From Schizochytrium sp. CCTCC M209059 (Eukaryota > Sar > Bigyra > Thraustochytrida > Thraustochytriidae), in the NCBI GenBank assembly GCA_000818945.1, contig KN805403.1:295587-359586 (forward strand): 64,000 nt of DNA, given 5' to 3'. The position numbers were made by a program, and so were the translations under genes. Below are positions 36,201 to 44,116 of the stretch, one piece after another. The number at the start of each line of letters is the position of its first letter. Positions within the stretch are counted from its first letter, which is position 1. The notes below the pieces were generated by a model. It was not told the DNA's origin. It did no database searches and was given only the letters and a program-made list of their open reading frames with translations.

Positions 36201-37519
36201 TCGTCGTCGTCGTCGTCGTCTTTAAAGCACTCTGCCGGAAAGATTGCCAGAATAGCATCTCCAGCAAATTTGACGACATCACCGCCGCGAGTGCAAATCA
36301 TCTTGACCATTCTTTCAAGTGAAGCACCAATGTACCTGCTCAGGTTCTCAGCCGCGTAGGCCTCGTGCGAAATTTCTTTGACAAGCCGCTCAGCAAGGTT
36401 ACTGAAGCCAGAGATGTCTGCAAAGAGAGCTGCGCCTTGAAAATTTTCTGTGAACACCTTTTTCGAATGTGACGTGTGCATGTGGTACCGAATGACGCGC
36501 GCAGGGACGAGGGAGGCTAAGAGTTCGAGCTTGGTGATTTCAAGCTGCAGCGCTACCTCTGATTTCAATTGTTCCACGTACTTGTGACAGGCCACGGGGT
36601 CGAGTTCGAAGTCGTCCATGTCGAGTGCTTCGTCGTCAGAGAGACCCTTGGACTCTGCAGGAGACTTTCGCGTCATAAAGAGGCTGGAGCTGCGTGCAGT
36701 TTTCATGGACGCAACGGCACCAGTCCTGAACTTGCCCGTTCTACCGCCCGAGTCCTGCCGGCGAAGTTTTCGATCCTTGTCTTTGGTATTACGCGAGCTT
36801 GCTTTTCCTTGCTGCTCTGAAGGGTTTTGTCGCATCTTGCTGAATCGTGGCATGTTTCGTGTGCGAACGGATCCGAAGAGACGCCCTTGGCCTTTGCCAC
36901 CTTTGGGGTTGGCGAAGCCAAATGTGAGTCGCGCTGAACCTGAGGTACCGCGTTTGCGCGACGTAGGGTACGTGTCATCATGTTCGAGCCCCTGAAGAGC
37001 GTCCCCTTCTCCATCATCCAGGTGCTCGCCCGAGGCGCTCGAGGAGGAGTTGCTGGCCCGCTCTCCGCTACTGATGCGTCTTTGTAGGCCATTGCGCAAA
37101 ATTTCCATTCTGCTCGGTTTCTTCTTCGTTCTGATTATGATCCTTCCGGCCTCGGCATCAGCGTTGGCGTCGACCTCGGCGTTTTCGTCGTCGATATGCC
37201 TGGCGTGTTCATGATCGAGGTTGTCGTCCTCGTCCTCGTCCTCGGCCTCATCATCGGACTCGTCGTCTTCAAATTCTGAGTCGTTTTCTCCCGCCGAGGA
37301 CGACAATTCGGTCTCCGCTTCGATGAGCGCCGCTTCTTCTTCTTGCTGCTGTTGCTGCTGCAATTCCTCCGTTTCGGCGACGCTGCCGCTCGCCGGTCGC
37401 CGCGGTCTCGATGACGACGAGATCCTCAGCATCTGCGATAATTGTCGTGGCTTGCGTATCCCGCTCAGCATGCCGGAGGGCTCCCTCTCGGGATTCTTGC
37501 CCTCCTCCGTCGAGGCCAT
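30224..37519 (-). CDS. Soluble (ADCY10-like) adenylyl cyclase with AAA-type ATPase and TPR-rich tail
   Basis: The 2,431-residue single-frame product has the order of bicarbonate-sensitive soluble adenylyl cyclases. Residues 1-330 are acidic and Ser-rich low complexity with a Gln run. Cyclase domain C1 spans about 350-530, with FADISGF near 365 and KFAGDAIL near 415 providing the two metal Asp residues. Cyclase domain C2 spans about 605-780 and has VNLAARF near 732 with the transition-state Asn and Arg. A P-loop GDAGIGKT lies near 836, followed by an NTPase region with a disordered insertion near 920-1010. The rest is helical and TPR-like with another disordered insertion near 1580-1790. The enzyme would make cAMP from ATP in the cytosol or at the flagellum. 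The start is the first Met; triplet repeats lie just upstream. Confidence 0.9.
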   Translation of the reverse strand: MASTEEGKNPEREPSGMLSGIRKPRQLSQMLRISSSSRPRRPASGSVAETEELQQQQQQEEEAALIEAETELSSSAGENDSEFEDDESDDEAEDEDEDDNLDHEHARHIDDENAEVDANADAEAGRIIIRTKKKPSRMEILRNGLQRRISSGERASNSSSSASGEHLDDGEGDALQGLEHDDTYPTSRKRGTSGSARLTFGFANPKGGKGQGRLFGSVRTRNMPRFSKMRQNPSEQQGKASSRNTKDKDRKLRRQDSGGRTGKFRTGAVASMKTARSSSLFMTRKSPAESKGLSDDEALDMDDFELDPVACHKYVEQLKSEVALQLEITKLELLASLVPARVIRYHMHTSHSKKVFTENFQGAALFADISGFSNLAERLVKEISHEAYAAENLSRYIGASLERMVKMICTRGGDVVKFAGDAILAIFPAECFKDDDDDDDDCEENSLREATLCACQVALELVSERYEFKTVADSEIQLRVHCGVGCGKIVAYHVHGVKDRWEYVVTGDPVDQIAGAEPEAQAGQTVVSPETYDLIGDHLDGEHLRSGNFLLDDVLVEEFRDKDLIFTEMNEFTKSDQLQYRRLQRLLHGYVPPPALVSIEGGNGIWSGELRVCSTMFCRLVGLEFKDDVHTVQRAFEVVHRHVEEFEGTLLRFIVDDKGASVLSAFGLPPLKHENDAVRAIKSSLAIQASLGTMQSEDSDWMVGCSIGITTGEVFCGTVGGSVRCEYTLHGVKVNLAARFMVAAGKGIFCCEQTFSESRKGIKFSRPRQISVKGHQGKVKVYRPKQQKLVVSIYDQRDRSSNRRQVGRSREQTQVKRIISGTQKYRNPTSGLLIITGDAGIGKTRLCQYALERSQRGPWITLFARGDDTESHNRFVVWKSLFTQLLRAFAGHGKLDRMSKDDLYELLAARLPTEDLFNSNQQGDDIGGETSPEDLSPSSSSLRAVGGLGGLATAQGTRASRRRGAPTDAELDRAERERGSSSADIDSDTEGEEQAATRVTQLSDLSTGENENVPSVVREYAPLLRHIVPEYFELGRVKETGPRSGRYGLSSGGATDWDRNAVHIIKLIVGIFVKAVHDLEHADRYFFVKERGISENNNVVRICLVVEDLQWVDQFSMEALYRLAARVEPLVIIMTARENMFAALQTAAGDTTGDWYSKSNLLGHAVKISLRLLKRHHIADCIKVWTGAVKVSQRLSDIVYDKTQGQPFFAHELIRYMIEIGLVSVVGESCDLVKASEDPRLPSTITSLMTSRIDRIPPNEQLTLKVSAVIGTEFRMHELASVLLSYKGVDEGEPILEESHERNSSQGDSDEGSSRSSKGSARRHSSRRLGHSASSVGSGRSFRGTRSAGGSWSSRKVASRVDRGSEDVSPRSGRSILQSDVDDTPWSAGSNSNNARSAAAAGDPREISKLLEENIDALVKRGFLVRWQPPDSPSITIRFSSVMLRESAYGLLPLGMRKALHRRVAEFYQEKMGDYLQPVYFLLAQHYDAAEMTEKAMYFLEIAGNDSLETRTMEHVLTCFSKLLDLANRSNQLVDEWRRASWYRKAAEAYMYFGRCDVAEETLRRALACLRLDATTSVFIPGDSNASYASSGRSTLRSTWNRRRSSQATEREHDRRTSSGAVRSEFAADMSRENDGRDEEEDVQRQAHRTSGASGEARTAPSEAETSYAATSAINSDPGAAVVGHGLVSSPPDASVAGSRTVGPAGARILVSRGTSSFSSEPNETGLSLVRPDLTGSSLDRQGGPHGDRSVMQETLNRGAYQTKFVRTQHSAGLRHAGLEVPRVPDSIEARLDHVETLLKMSPDGAKSDARRGFFRTVFAERSRRKNLKQHHEYVQNITTQYSRVEALPAFDEIRADDFFTNVEVFLEASKVYELLASLIVDQRDEVAMERRFNALTLAQEACRCAQSRPINRAERRYNSTRDTNLVLDLNDHKIENRTLDPGAASLDQLASCYASQALFFVGMNNRAWARELSTQYAKEAESRFSEVRSSSVRGSIALAMGEYSLLTGSFERAAYHLERATWIFSFLNFNNEVLTSLEMQIIHSLLAGRDTMQLRALGEKLYKGGSGIQCVNSLASYTELCFASYAVSQTILEYVTVIPLDLLKSDADEDDILLRMDLQSICSEMARQLVLTGNMSGSVDALAVLALLMQRNHNCPRLALVVARTAAVLAAEEMHVKNLSIANFPWIVAIFEVFADSFNPFQDTAWNADGSLSGDQAPQSRYGKAVTGTLESRKGRVQTRRSTFFWPSLDTQSVRASNASLTDVPTLRMNEVDLALARADESLAKKVGKHDPAHRSVLLSLYPQWLKVGSLRTAQKQSIAALQMLLDIATNYADIYDICQPYATYCSAIFAAVKAGKHTSRSVALFEKAAEQARDQRMPRLKFLALLELAMAKRKKDLLKQLQEKFEAMNSNFHVRKIKAYLERENFAHK

Positions 37520-37542
37520 CGCGGCTGCTCCTGCTCCTGCTG

Positions 37543-37577
<35 letters not shown>

Positions 37578-38878
37578 CTTCCCCCTAGTTCTTCTTACTT
37601 CTTCTTCTTCTTCTTCTTCTTGGACCTGGGCACGCGCGGGTCGCGTTCACGACAGGGCCGCGGCCGGAACACCAGCGCGCGCGGGCGCGGGCGGCGGGAC
37701 GTGAGGCGGCGGCGGCCTGGGCTGGCCTGGGCTGGCCTGGCCTGGGCTGCGGCTGCGGCTGCGGCTGCCTGCCTGGATTGGCTGGCGCGGCGGTTCGCGC
37801 GCGCAGGATGGCGCGAATGGACGCCGACCGATGGGTACCGCGGCACTCGAGCCCGCCCCGTGTGCGCCGCGCCGCGCGGCTGCCCGTCTGAGCTCGCGCG
37901 GCCCGAGGCGCAGGCGGAAGGAGGGGGGGGCAGAGGCGGGCCGGCGCCGCTCGTGACGCGCGTCTGCGAGCAAGCGAGCGAGCGAGCGAGAGCGCGCGCG
38001 CGCTTCTCTTCGCGTGGTTTTGTTTGTTTGTTTGCGGCGTGTGCGCGCGGACTCGCTTTTGTTGTGGTTGGCTTGCTCCTGCGTTTGGCCGACTTGCCCG
38101 CGGCCGGATAACTGACTGTGCGCGGGCCCCGGCAAGTGGAGAAAAGAGCGGGGCTGAAATGGGCTTGGAGAGCGGCAACTTGGTTGGAGGGAATGAGAAA
38201 TGTGCATGCGTGTGCTCACTTTCGCGCCGAGGTTGTGGTCAAGGCACGGAAGGGCTCGAGAGCCAGGTGACCAGAGCAAGCGGCGACGCGCGCGGGGTTG
38301 CTCTGCTAAACGGCATTGCAACGAGAGGAGTGGAGCTTTCTTGGTATTGCTTCGTTACAGGTCTATTCTGTTCGTCAACGCCAATCACAGGTCGGTCTGT
38401 TCGTCAGCAACTAACTGTGGAAACTGTTGACTCGAATGGCGCGGCCCCAGGCCTTGCGAAAAACACGATTTACTTCAAGGCAGATCAAACGAAATCTCTC
38501 AAGCTTGTGCGAAAGGATTCTTATATCTCTTTTTCACTCATTGTAAAGAGTTTTGGAAGGGGGAGCACAGAGAGAGAGAGAGAGTAAAAGAGATAGACTT
38601 GGCTTGCGTGCTCACTTGAAACTGAGCAATCGTCATCGGACTTGAAAGCAAAGTAGAAACCGTGCGTTGAGAGATTCGTTTATGTCATGTTTGTTTTCTG
38701 GTGCTTTATAAAGTGTAGATGCGTCTGCCGCTGTCGAAAGCCAGGTAAAATCGTGCGGTACGTGATTCGTTTATATCACGTTTGTTTTCTGATGTTTTTG
38801 CGTTCATGTTAGTTTGTTGGTTTGTTTGTTGGTTTGTTGTTTGTTTGTTTGTTTGATTGATTGATTGATTGATTGGCA
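37520..38878. other. Intergenic region between two minus-strand genes
   Basis: Next to the cyclase start are CTG triplets (37527-37572) and CTT triplets (37589-37621). The middle (37650-38130) is very GC-rich. From about 38130 the sequence is less GC-rich and includes a 91-bp imperfect duplication, a GA run near 38566-38584, and TTTG and GATT tetranucleotide tracts at 38812-38874 next to the stop of the scaffold gene. No gene is supported. Confidence 0.55.
38645..38792. repeat. 91-bp imperfect tandem duplication
   Basis: The block GATTCGTTTATGTCATGTTT at 38673 recurs at 38764 with two transitions, and flanking bases (AAAG-CAAAGTA at 38645; AAAG-CCAGGTA at 38737) also match at the same spacing. 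Between the copies lies a 25-base fragment resembling the end of the neighbouring coding region. Confidence 0.7.
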
Positions 38879-41800
38879 TCAGGGACTGACGTCACCAGCC
38901 TTCCACGCGGCGATAACGCGAGAAAGTGCAGATGCGTCGGCCGCTGTCGCAGCACGCATGACGACGGGCGAATCGATGTCTTTAAGCACGAGGGAAAAGC
39001 AACGAGAGTCTGTGGCATTTACATGCGAGGCATCGCGCACAGCACCAATGAGAACGCCAGCCAGATCGTCACGATACAGAACGAGACGACCCTTGCTCAT
39101 GTGCAGCGTCTGGCGCATCTTGGACGCAATGGTAATGGACAGGGAAGTAATGACAATGTAGCGCGAGCGAACTTTGTCCTTTCGGCTGGCAGCCTTGATC
39201 TGTGCCACGGGTATGCGGCGGTTCATGAGGCGCGAGGCCTCGTGAGCAATAGCGCTCGCTCCTGGACTTGAAATGAAGAGCTCGTGCGGGGCAACGCCAA
39301 GCGTCTCTGCGGTTGAGGCTCGCGACTCTGAAAGAGTCGAGGTTGTCGCGAGATCCCGCGGCCGCCGCGAGGATGCGGGCGAAGAAGAAGAAAAAATTGA
39401 CTCGGAGCTAAACGCGGATCCGAACCTTTTCATTTTTTCCATGGGTGTGCGTTTCACGCGGCTGGCGTTCCCGGTTTGCTCCTCTTGAGCACCTTGATAA
39501 GCTTGGGGCGGAGAGGAGTCTGAAGCCTGCGCTTCGGACACGGCTTCCTTTGGATCTTGGTATCCGCCAATTTGCACTTTGAGCTCCCGCAAAAGGCCTT
39601 CGAATCGCTGCGCGAGAACCTGGTCTGGAGCAAGCGTCTCGAGTGACATTGAGCACATGTCGAGGGCCTCTTCCTGACGTCCAAGCGAAGCCAGCGCGAG
39701 GGCCTGCGTGTAGAACCCGAGAGGCTTGGCAGCACCTGCCGAGTGAGCACTACAAACACGCTCTGCATATGCAAGAGCCTTTTGCGCACGACCTGTCTCT
39801 AGACAGAGCTGTGCCTTGCTGAGAAGCACCTTGAGGAGGATGTCCTTGTACACTGCCTCTGCTTCTCGCTGTAGCTCGTGGCGGTACGACTGCTGCGCAT
39901 CGTCAAGAATTCGCTGCAAGGATGCAGGAGCCTGTTGCCGCGCTTCGGACGAGGTCTCGGAGGGATCTCCGCAGTCTGTTCCAGCGTCCGCGTCAGCCGC
40001 TACAAATGACGCCGACGCCGACGCCGACGCCGATGAAGAGGAAGAGGAAGAAGCTTGTGGAAAAGTAGGTGTGGCAGCACCAGCGCCAGCGCCAGCACCA
40101 GCACCAGCACCGGCAGAAGGAGGTGGAGGACTTGCGTTGGCGCTCGAGGTAGAAGGCTTGCTTCGGGTGGAAAAGGAGGGACGGTGCTCGACAGTCTCAC
40201 GGAGCGCGTCCAAAAAGGCGTCTCCTGCGAAGAGCGAGTCTTGGGCGTCGGTCGTGTACGCCTCGATCTGATCCTCGACGAGCTCGTAGCACGTGATGGC
40301 CGTGTCAAAGTCTTTGCGATTCAGTGCTCGGTTACCATAGCCTTTAATGGCGAGAATTTGCACATCAAAGCTCCAATCGTCCTCCAAGCTCGGTTTACCG
40401 GGCTCTGCCGCGGAGACGGAAGCCCGCGTTGAAAGTCCATCATTGTCAGAGTCGCCGGTGAGATAAGCGAGCGAAGGGACCGTACTCGTTCTGTGGACCC
40501 GTGGCAGCGGCGCTTGGCCTACGCAGGCGCGCCATTTAAGTTTCTGCATTTCAATTACAAATCTGTTGTCGTCGCCAAGATGAAAGAGCTCGGCACCACG
40601 TTCGTCGGGTAACGCGCACGTGTACAAGACGGCGCGACCGCGCGTAATAAACCAAGCATGAACGTTGTCGCCGGTATCTGGACGTCGCACAGTTTCAAGC
40701 GAGAGAAGACAACCCTTGCCGTTCTCGAACACGTAGGTCCCGTTCTTGGTCTCTTGCGGGACGTAGACGCCATTAGCCGCAACCGTTCCACATCTGTCAA
40801 TGTAGACGTTAAAAAGAGTGGCGCGTTTGACGCTGAGCGCCTTGACGGTGAGCTCGCCCGCTTTGCCAGAGAGCAGGTTGGCGGCCGCGAGGCGAGCGCC
40901 AGAAAAGACACCGACACGGACGACGCGTTGCGGACCCGCATCGGCGAGACGGCGCACATTCTCGGGCGCGCAAACGGGCGTGGCGTTGACTGTGACAATT
41001 TCGTCTTGGTCGTAAATTTCGCACGACGCAATTTTTTCGCGGCCAGCTGAAGTGAGACTGACTTTCACGACCTCGATGCCGTCTCGATGATCCTGACAAA
41101 TTTGGACGCCAGGCGCATCGAGAAAGTCCTTGGCGAACTGGCTGCGGTCGTTGAAGAGTAGGATGCGATCGAGCAAGAGATCGGGGCCCCATTCGTCGCG
41201 CTGCAGCACGGCTGCCGCCACGGGACCCACAACTCGTTCGCCGTCCAAGTCAATGCAGGTCCAACGCATTTTCGCAAAAAGGTCGTCAACGCGACGCTGC
41301 AGTACAGTATTGGTCGGGTCCACAACGAGTCCGCAAACGTACGCGATGCAAGCATCCAGAGGTTTGCCCATGGCATCAAGTGCAGCACCCTTGCATACGT
41401 AGCTCATGGGCCACTCTGGCTTGAGCGCGCAGCACATTTCGGCGTCCTTGAGCGCTGCCAGTGGTTCGTGAAGACGCAGATAGCATAGCGATCGACTGAC
41501 GCGCACAGTATGAGATAGCGGGTCTCTCTCGAGTACGCTCGAATATACATGCAAGGCCTGTTCAAATTCGCCAGCGGAGAATTTGAGATAGGCTGCGCCG
41601 TAGTGAGCTCCCTTGGCTTTTGCGGCAGCCTTGGGTGCTTCAACTGTTGCCCGTTTGTTTGCAGCAGCAGGAGCGCTACTTCGCGTCCCAACAAGAGCTG
41701 CTGCCGCCGAGGCAAGGAGAGATTGACGCGGCGCTTCAGGAGGCGCCGGCACAGTCTGTTTGGACAAAGCATTTGGTTGGGGTGGTGGCGAAGGTGAATG

Positions 41801-42298
41801 TGACGGATTCGCAGGAGCTGCGGAGCCGGAAAAGTAGGACCACGTAGGTAAAGAGGGAAGGTACTCTCGCCATCCGCCTGCGCGCCGAATCTTGCCAAAG
41901 AGAGCCTCGTCGTCCATGGCGTGCGACTCGAGGGTCCCGGCCTTGAGTTCACGATAATACAAATATGGGTCGGTGAAACTGAGCACAACCATGGAGATAT
42001 CCTCGCTTGAAAAAGCATCGACGTGGAGGATGTCAAGAACGTCGGCATGTGGCGTTTCGTGGACCAGCTTTCCGTTGATGGCAAAGAGAACGTCCCCGAC
42101 TTCGAGCACGGAGGAATCCGATAAGGTTGCCCTCCTTGGTCGCGCCGTGGGTGCCCGTTCGTCGAGGCTCTTCCTGGAGAGCTCTACGTTGAGCGGTGTG
42201 AGCATCGATTTGACGACTGCGGCGTTACCTCGGGCATCGGGCTCTACGAGGATGCCGAGCGCGCTCATCTCGACGCTTGCGAAGAGGACCTTTTCCAT
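38879..42298 (-). CDS. PDZ-TPR-PDZ-like-PH scaffold protein
   Basis: From the MEKVLFAS start the product is 1,139 residues. A PDZ-like fold near residues 1-110 contains the carboxylate-loop-type GILVEP and the GDVLFAINGK strand. TPR helices follow near 245-345, with YLKFSAGEFEQALHVYSSVL as a typical unit. A second PDZ-like segment lies near 405-480 with IYDQDEIVTVNATPV. A middle region of unknown fold (to about 660) and a further TPR-like stretch (680-940) are separated by Ala/Gly/Ser-rich linkers, one with a GAGAGAGAGA run. The C-terminal 100 residues look like a PH domain. No enzyme motif is seen, so a scaffold role at membranes is the best guess. An in-frame Met at 42388 would add 30 acidic and basic residues. 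Confidence 0.7.
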   Translation of the reverse strand: MEKVLFASVEMSALGILVEPDARGNAAVVKSMLTPLNVELSRKSLDERAPTARPRRATLSDSSVLEVGDVLFAINGKLVHETPHADVLDILHVDAFSSEDISMVVLSFTDPYLYYRELKAGTLESHAMDDEALFGKIRRAGGWREYLPSLPTWSYFSGSAAPANPSHSPSPPPQPNALSKQTVPAPPEAPRQSLLASAAAALVGTRSSAPAAANKRATVEAPKAAAKAKGAHYGAAYLKFSAGEFEQALHVYSSVLERDPLSHTVRVSRSLCYLRLHEPLAALKDAEMCCALKPEWPMSYVCKGAALDAMGKPLDACIAYVCGLVVDPTNTVLQRRVDDLFAKMRWTCIDLDGERVVGPVAAAVLQRDEWGPDLLLDRILLFNDRSQFAKDFLDAPGVQICQDHRDGIEVVKVSLTSAGREKIASCEIYDQDEIVTVNATPVCAPENVRRLADAGPQRVVRVGVFSGARLAAANLLSGKAGELTVKALSVKRATLFNVYIDRCGTVAANGVYVPQETKNGTYVFENGKGCLLSLETVRRPDTGDNVHAWFITRGRAVLYTCALPDERGAELFHLGDDNRFVIEMQKLKWRACVGQAPLPRVHRTSTVPSLAYLTGDSDNDGLSTRASVSAAEPGKPSLEDDWSFDVQILAIKGYGNRALNRKDFDTAITCYELVEDQIEAYTTDAQDSLFAGDAFLDALRETVEHRPSFSTRSKPSTSSANASPPPPSAGAGAGAGAGAGAATPTFPQASSSSSSSASASASASFVAADADAGTDCGDPSETSSEARQQAPASLQRILDDAQQSYRHELQREAEAVYKDILLKVLLSKAQLCLETGRAQKALAYAERVCSAHSAGAAKPLGFYTQALALASLGRQEEALDMCSMSLETLAPDQVLAQRFEGLLRELKVQIGGYQDPKEAVSEAQASDSSPPQAYQGAQEEQTGNASRVKRTPMEKMKRFGSAFSSESIFSSSSPASSRRPRDLATTSTLSESRASTAETLGVAPHELFISSPGASAIAHEASRLMNRRIPVAQIKAASRKDKVRSRYIVITSLSITIASKMRQTLHMSKGRLVLYRDDLAGVLIGAVRDASHVNATDSRCFSLVLKDIDSPVVMRAATAADASALSRVIAAWKAGDVSP

Positions 42299-42952
42299 GG
42301 TGCTACGCCTCCTCTTCTTCGTCTTCTTCTCCTTCTTGTCCACGTCCTCGTCCTCCTCTATTGAATGACAAACGTCGCGGGACACCAAACTGCGCGCCCA
42401 CTAGCGACGCCTCGTCGTATATGGAGCGGCGTCGCGGCGTCTTCGCGGCGCGGCTAGCGAGCGCCGCGCTGCGCTGCGCTGCGCCTTCGTCGCTTCAGCG
42501 ACGTTGTTTGCTTTTGGCTTCCCCTCTCCTTCCTCTCTCTCTCTGTCTTGGGAGCCGGGTCCGCCTCGCCTTTCCGCCGGCTATATTCGACTCTTGCGCG
42601 GGGTTTGCGCTACTTGCACGCCACTTGCACGCCAGACCGTTCAAGGGCTTCAATGACAGGGCACACAGCGATACTTTTCGCGCAACGCAAACTCCTTGCT
42701 CAAAACCAACAAGGGACAGTGAGCTCGATGGACCGCGGAAAGTTCCTAGGGTGCCCCCCAAGACGTATCTTTGCGCGCAGGCCGCCAGAACCGTGGCGGC
42801 CTCGCGTCGCGGCTCGAGGTCGAGAGCGCGGCAGCAGAAGAAGAAAGCGAGGAAGAAAGGAGGCCTCGCCGGCCGCTGCGCGACCCGCCCGCGCTGTGGA
42901 TCTGCTTCGGTCGGGCTCCTGCTCGTCTGTGTCCACGCACGGCCCGTTCAAG
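42299..42952. other. Divergent promoter region between scaffold and CSN7 genes
   Basis: A CTT-rich stretch lies near 42308-42340 and a GCGCT pentanucleotide run near 42466-42484. The CSN7 frame is open upstream to 42548, but the extra residues are Arg-rich leader. No other gene. Confidence 0.5.
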
Positions 42953-43714
42953 ATGGAGGTCGATCAAGGGAACGCGGACGACGGCGCGGCGACGTCGACG
43001 TCGACAACGACGACGACGCGCGACGGCGCGAGCGTGAGCGTGAGCGCAGGGTTTGGCGGGAGTAACGACTACGTGGAGCAGTTCAAGATCCTTGCCAAGA
43101 CCACGAGCGGTCGCGCGACGGTGGCTATTCTGGAAAAGGTAATGAACCACAAACAAATCTATGTTTTTGGTGAGATTCTGGAGCTGGAGCGCGTGCAAAT
43201 GCTCCGCGGCACGGAATTTGAGGGCGCCCTGCGCGCCTTGGAAATTATGGCGTACGGCACGCTCGGTGACTATGAGGCTGAACAGTCGTCTTTGCCGGCG
43301 CTAACTGAAGTGCAGCAGCGCAAGTTGCGAATGTTGACGTTGGTGTCGCTGGCAAGCAAACAAAAGTCCCTCCCGTATGCCACGGTACGCACTGCGCTGC
43401 GCATGCAAACCGATCGTGAGGTGGAGGATGTTGTTATTGAAAGCATGTATGCTGGTCTCTTGCGTGCGCGACTTTACCATCGAGAACGTCTGGTCGTTGT
43501 GCACTGGGCGATGGGCAGGGATCTTCGGGATGAGGATCTTGATGCAGTCGCGGAGAAGCTTGGTGCATGGTGCGAGAACGCCGGGGTCGTCCTAGGGACA
43601 TTGCAAAAGTCAATTGCGCATGTGCAATCTACGCGAGCGAGCGAGGCGAGTGAGCGCAAGGACCTTTCTCTTTTTGTGGCCCAAACGGTCTGCGAAGGTC
43701 AAAAACGATCGTAG
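42953..43714 (+). CDS. CSN7: COP9 signalosome subunit 7
   Basis: From the MEVDQGNA start the product is 253 residues, close to the 220-275 of other CSN7 proteins. The first 40 residues are a Thr/Asp-rich linker encoded by GAC/GTC triplets. The PCI region (about 45-205) shows FKILAKTTSGRATVAILEKV, the YVFGEILEL block, MAYGTLGDYEAE, and the winged-helix RKLRMLTLVSLASKQKSLPY with the later GRDLRDEDL and LGAWCENAGVVL stretches. All have direct counterparts in plant and animal CSN7. The COP9 signalosome removes NEDD8 from cullins and so controls cullin-RING ubiquitin ligases. CSN7 is a structural PCI subunit. A longer frame beginning at 42548 is not supported by composition. Confidence 0.9.
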   Translation: MEVDQGNADDGAATSTSTTTTTRDGASVSVSAGFGGSNDYVEQFKILAKTTSGRATVAILEKVMNHKQIYVFGEILELERVQMLRGTEFEGALRALEIMAYGTLGDYEAEQSSLPALTEVQQRKLRMLTLVSLASKQKSLPYATVRTALRMQTDREVEDVVIESMYAGLLRARLYHRERLVVVHWAMGRDLRDEDLDAVAEKLGAWCENAGVVLGTLQKSIAHVQSTRASEASERKDLSLFVAQTVCEGQKRS

Positions 43715-44116
43715 ACAGATGCGCGCGCTTGCATGCATGCATGTGTTATGATGTATGGTATGAGCATAACGACGAGCCCTGCTTCGAACAACCTCGCTCG
43801 TAATGAAAGATGGTGTTTGTTTAATTGGGGTGGGAATAAGAAGGGGAGGTTGTAAGGATGAAAACAACATTTTGATTGGACATGGATGCTTTGTTTTATG
43901 ATCACACGCATTCATGTGTCATCGATGGCAATTTCTGTTCTCCCTGAAAAAGAAAACGGAGCAAGCAAAAAGCTGTGTGCTGCGCTAAGACACGTTGGCT
44001 TTGTGATGGTTGGGGATTGAACTTAAAACTAGATAAAATCACGAGAAAAGACTTTTATTCGATTAACTTGGAGGCACGCACACGTTGGCTGCCTTTGCCA
44101 ATGGTAAGAACGCTCG
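43715..44116. other. Convergent intergenic region
   Basis: A/T-richer spacer with both 3' ends. It contains a self-complementary GCATGCATGCATG run at about 43730-43743. No gene is seen. Confidence 0.5.
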
